From positions 1-18,090 of the forward strand of contig UQUX01000027.1 in assembly GCA_900544425.1 (NCBI GenBank): a DNA stretch of 18,090 nucleotides, given 5' to 3'. The notes below the pieces were generated by a model. That model was not told the DNA's origin, made no database searches, and was given only the letters and a program-made list of their open reading frames with translations. Shown here one piece after another: positions 16,068-18,090 of this stretch. The DNA is from an uncultured Collinsella sp. GTDB lineage: Bacteria > Actinomycetota > Coriobacteriia > Coriobacteriales > Coriobacteriaceae. The position numbers were made by a program, and so were the translations under genes. Position 1 is the first letter of the stretch. Each line of letters starts with the position of its first letter.

Positions 16068-17407
16068 TCGACCGCCGCGCCCAGCGCGATAGTTCAATAT
16101 CAATCTTTCGCATTATTGCCGTTGCCTGCGCCATTTGCGTGCTGGTGTACTTTATTTTTGCCTTGGTGACCGGTATCGAGCCGATCGCCACGGTGATTGC
16201 CTGCGCGCTGCTGTGCATCTTTCTGTGCATCTTTATCTTTTTGACGCTCAATCCCGATTCGGTGCGCTCCCAGTACACCGAGGAGACGCTCTCGGTGGCC
16301 TCGGCCATGCTCGAGGACATTAAGGGCGGTCTGACGCAGGAGTCGGCGCGTTTGGTGTGCCGGCGCATTTTGCCCGAGACGCGCGCCATGACGGTGGCCA
16401 TCACCGACGAGGGCAACGTGCTGGCCTGCGCGGGCGAGCTTGAGAAAAAACTACTGCCAGATTCTCCCATCCACACGCTTGCCACACGCTACGTTATCGA
16501 ACATGGCATCGTGCAGTCGTTCAACCGTATGGTGGATGTCGTGGGCTCGGACGGCTCGCACAACCAAGTCCCCGCCGGCATCATCGCCCCCATCAAGGTG
16601 GGCGATCGTACCGTCGGCACGCTCAAGTTCTACTACAAGACCCCACGCGCCGTCGACCGTACCCAGTATGCGCTTGCCTCGGGCTTTGCCGAGATCTTGT
16701 CCACGCAGCTCGCCATCCACGAGCTCGAGGTGCAAAAGGAACTCACGGCGCGCGCCGAGGTGCGTGCGCTGCAGGCGCAGATTAACCCGCACTTCCTGTT
16801 CAACACGCTGAACACCATTGCATCGTTTACGCGCACCGATCCGCTGCGGGCCCGCGAACTGCTTCGTGAGTTCTCATCGTTCTATCGCGCCACGCTCGAC
16901 AACTCGGGATCGCTCATTCCGGTCTCGCGTGAGGTTGCGCAGACCAAGCGCTACCTTACCTTTGAGAAGGCCCGCTTTGGCGAGGACCGCGTGCTTGCGA
17001 CGTTCGATGTGTCCGAGGACGTGGAAGATACGCTGGTGCCGGCGTTCGTGATCCAGCCGATTGTCGAGAACGCCGTACGTCATGGTATGGGCGATGACGA
17101 CGCCCTGAGGATCGACGTGACCGTCCACCAAGACGGCGAGGATGCAATCTTGATTGCCGTGGCCGATAATGGCGTGGGCATGGATGAGGGTACCGCCGCC
17201 AGACTGTTTGACGAGCGCTCTGCCCGTCCCGACGCCAGCTCTCCCCAGGGTGGCGGCGCCGGTGTGGCCATGCACAATATTTCGGAGCGCATCCATCGCT
17301 TTTATGGGCCGCACTCCTATACGCGTGTCGAATCGGCGCCGGGCAAGGGCACCAAAGTGCTCCTTCATCTTGATTTGTCAGAGAGCATCTTTGACATTCA
17401 AGAGTAA
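16064..17407 (+). CDS. LytS-like sensor histidine kinase (second copy)
   Basis: The 447-residue kinase is a clear paralogue of the one at 10152. Two hydrophobic helices (about 14-35 and 40-62) precede a LytS-type GAF region (about 75-215, with VAITDEGNVLACAGE and GTLKFYYK). The kinase domain has His243 in NPHFLFNT, N336 in PIVENAVRHG, DNGVGM (368-373) and GGGAGVAMHN (396-405). Both copies share long near-identical segments, such as ALASGFA and the region before the phospho-acceptor, so they arose by duplication. GGAGGGGG lies just before the ATG, which overlaps the glycosyltransferase stop codon. The partner regulator begins 72 bp downstream. The ligand of the GAF or membrane part is unknown. 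Confidence 0.92.
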   Translation: MIDRRAQRDSSISIFRIIAVACAICVLVYFIFALVTGIEPIATVIACALLCIFLCIFIFLTLNPDSVRSQYTEETLSVASAMLEDIKGGLTQESARLVCRRILPETRAMTVAITDEGNVLACAGELEKKLLPDSPIHTLATRYVIEHGIVQSFNRMVDVVGSDGSHNQVPAGIIAPIKVGDRTVGTLKFYYKTPRAVDRTQYALASGFAEILSTQLAIHELEVQKELTARAEVRALQAQINPHFLFNTLNTIASFTRTDPLRARELLREFSSFYRATLDNSGSLIPVSREVAQTKRYLTFEKARFGEDRVLATFDVSEDVEDTLVPAFVIQPIVENAVRHGMGDDDALRIDVTVHQDGEDAILIAVADNGVGMDEGTAARLFDERSARPDASSPQGGGAGVAMHNISERIHRFYGPHSYTRVESAPGKGTKVLLHLDLSESIFDIQE

Positions 17408-17417
17408 AATAAAAGGC

Positions 17418-17454
17418 TACGGGCTCAACGTCATGCGACGGATGCCCGGCGTAG
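17418..17454 (+). repeat. Hairpin between second kinase and its regulator
   Basis: CTACGGGC (17418-17425) can pair with GCCCGGCGTAG (17444-17454), leaving a 3-nt bulge. CGTC/GACG (17429-17432 with 17437-17440) pairs inside. There is no T-run. It could tune the ratio of regulator to kinase. Confidence 0.3.
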
Positions 17455-17479
17455 TTAGTTGACGAAAGGTTTTATCCCT

Positions 17480-18090
17480 ATGCTGCGTGCGATGATTGTG
17501 GATGATGAGGCGCCGGCTCGCTCGGAGCTTCGCTTCCTGCTCGAGCAAACGGGCAAGATCGGCACGATCACGGAGGCGTCGAGCGTCCGCTCCGCCATCG
17601 AGATGCTTATGGAAAGTCGCGTGGATGTCGTGTTTCTCGATATCTCGATGCCCGGTGCCTCGGGCCTGCAACTTGCCGAGGCGCTGCATAAGCTCAAAAA
17701 TCCGCCGGCGATCGTGTTTGTGACTGCGTATAGCGACCATGCGGTCGAGGCATTCGACGTGGATGCCGTCGATTATCTGATGAAGCCGGTCGAGGAAGCT
17801 CGCTTGGATCGCGCGATAGAGAAGGTCATGCAACGCGCCAAGCCGGTTACGGACAGCAAGGTGACCATCGAGCGTATCCCGGTGGAAAAGGGCGGCCGCA
17901 AGGTGCTCATTCCCGTGGACGACATTCGCTTTATCATGGCCAAGGACGATTACTCCTGCATCTATACCGTCGATGATCGCTTTTTGTCGACGACCTCGCT
18001 GGCGCAGTTTGAGGCCAAGCTCTGCGACTTTGCGGACACGAAGGCGTCCGTGCTCGGCGTGTATCTGCCGACGGTGCTGTCCATGGACGA
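17480..18090 (+). CDS. LytTR-family response regulator (second copy, cut by window edge)
   Basis: The visible 203 residues hold a complete receiver domain with acidic pair Asp8/Asp9, phospho-acceptor Asp54 (FLDISMPG), Thr82 and Lys102 (MKPVEEA), and the first part of a LytTR-like domain (from about residue 130). It should be phosphorylated by the kinase directly upstream. AAAGG lies 10 nt before ATG 17480. The LytTR start aligns well with the first copy (KGGRKVLIPVDDI against RGGKKVFIPAADV). Where that copy has FIRVHRSYLVN, this one reads TKASVLGVYLPTV, so DNA binding may differ. The end of the gene is outside the window, and the last two bases are an incomplete codon. Confidence 0.88.
   Translation, partial: MLRAMIVDDEAPARSELRFLLEQTGKIGTITEASSVRSAIEMLMESRVDVVFLDISMPGASGLQLAEALHKLKNPPAIVFVTAYSDHAVEAFDVDAVDYLMKPVEEARLDRAIEKVMQRAKPVTDSKVTIERIPVEKGGRKVLIPVDDIRFIMAKDDYSCIYTVDDRFLSTTSLAQFEAKLCDFADTKASVLGVYLPTVLSMD

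Overview
The window is high-GC DNA carrying ordinary single-copy genes. Gene content, codon use and the look of the proteins suggest an obligately anaerobic gut actinobacterium of the Coriobacteriia, most like Collinsella. That placement is recognition from memory, not a search. No rRNA, tRNA, CRISPR array, transposase or integrase was seen. The last gene runs off the right edge.

Left part (1-5730): a long GC-rich leader precedes a complete single-chain pyruvate:ferredoxin oxidoreductase (nifJ). After its terminator comes a 650-bp gene-free stretch that turns AT-rich, then carbamate kinase (arcC) with two hairpins behind it. Both enzymes belong to anaerobic energy metabolism: PFOR makes acetyl-CoA and reduced ferredoxin, and carbamate kinase makes ATP from carbamoyl phosphate. 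No other arginine deiminase pathway gene is present.

Middle (5736-10117): arcC converges on a minus-strand gene for a membrane-anchored C39-like peptidase. Between them lies an 85-bp inverted repeat built from about 30-bp units containing TCATTGGGG. The peptidase diverges from an APC-type permease followed by a COG1228-type metal-dependent amidohydrolase, probably an uptake-and-hydrolysis module whose substrate I cannot name. An intrinsic terminator closes this unit.

Right part (10118-18090): two paralogous LytS/LytTR-type two-component systems bracket a zinc-dependent phospholipase C-family protein, a UMF1/Atg22-like transporter and a GT-A glycosyltransferase. Both sensor kinases have two membrane helices and a LytS-like GAF region instead of the usual multi-helix LytS sensor. 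The glycosyltransferase stop codon overlaps the second kinase start (ATGA), so a glycan enzyme and a sensor kinase appear translationally coupled. An intrinsic terminator sits between a likely promoter and the glycosyltransferase start. The second response regulator is cut by the window edge, and its visible LytTR domain lacks the usual RVHRSYLVN-type motif.

The best leads are the tandem reduced-sensor systems around envelope-type genes, the glycosyltransferase-kinase coupling with its possible attenuator, the orphan permease-amidohydrolase module, and the two large inverted repeats at 4023-4145 and 5736-5820.
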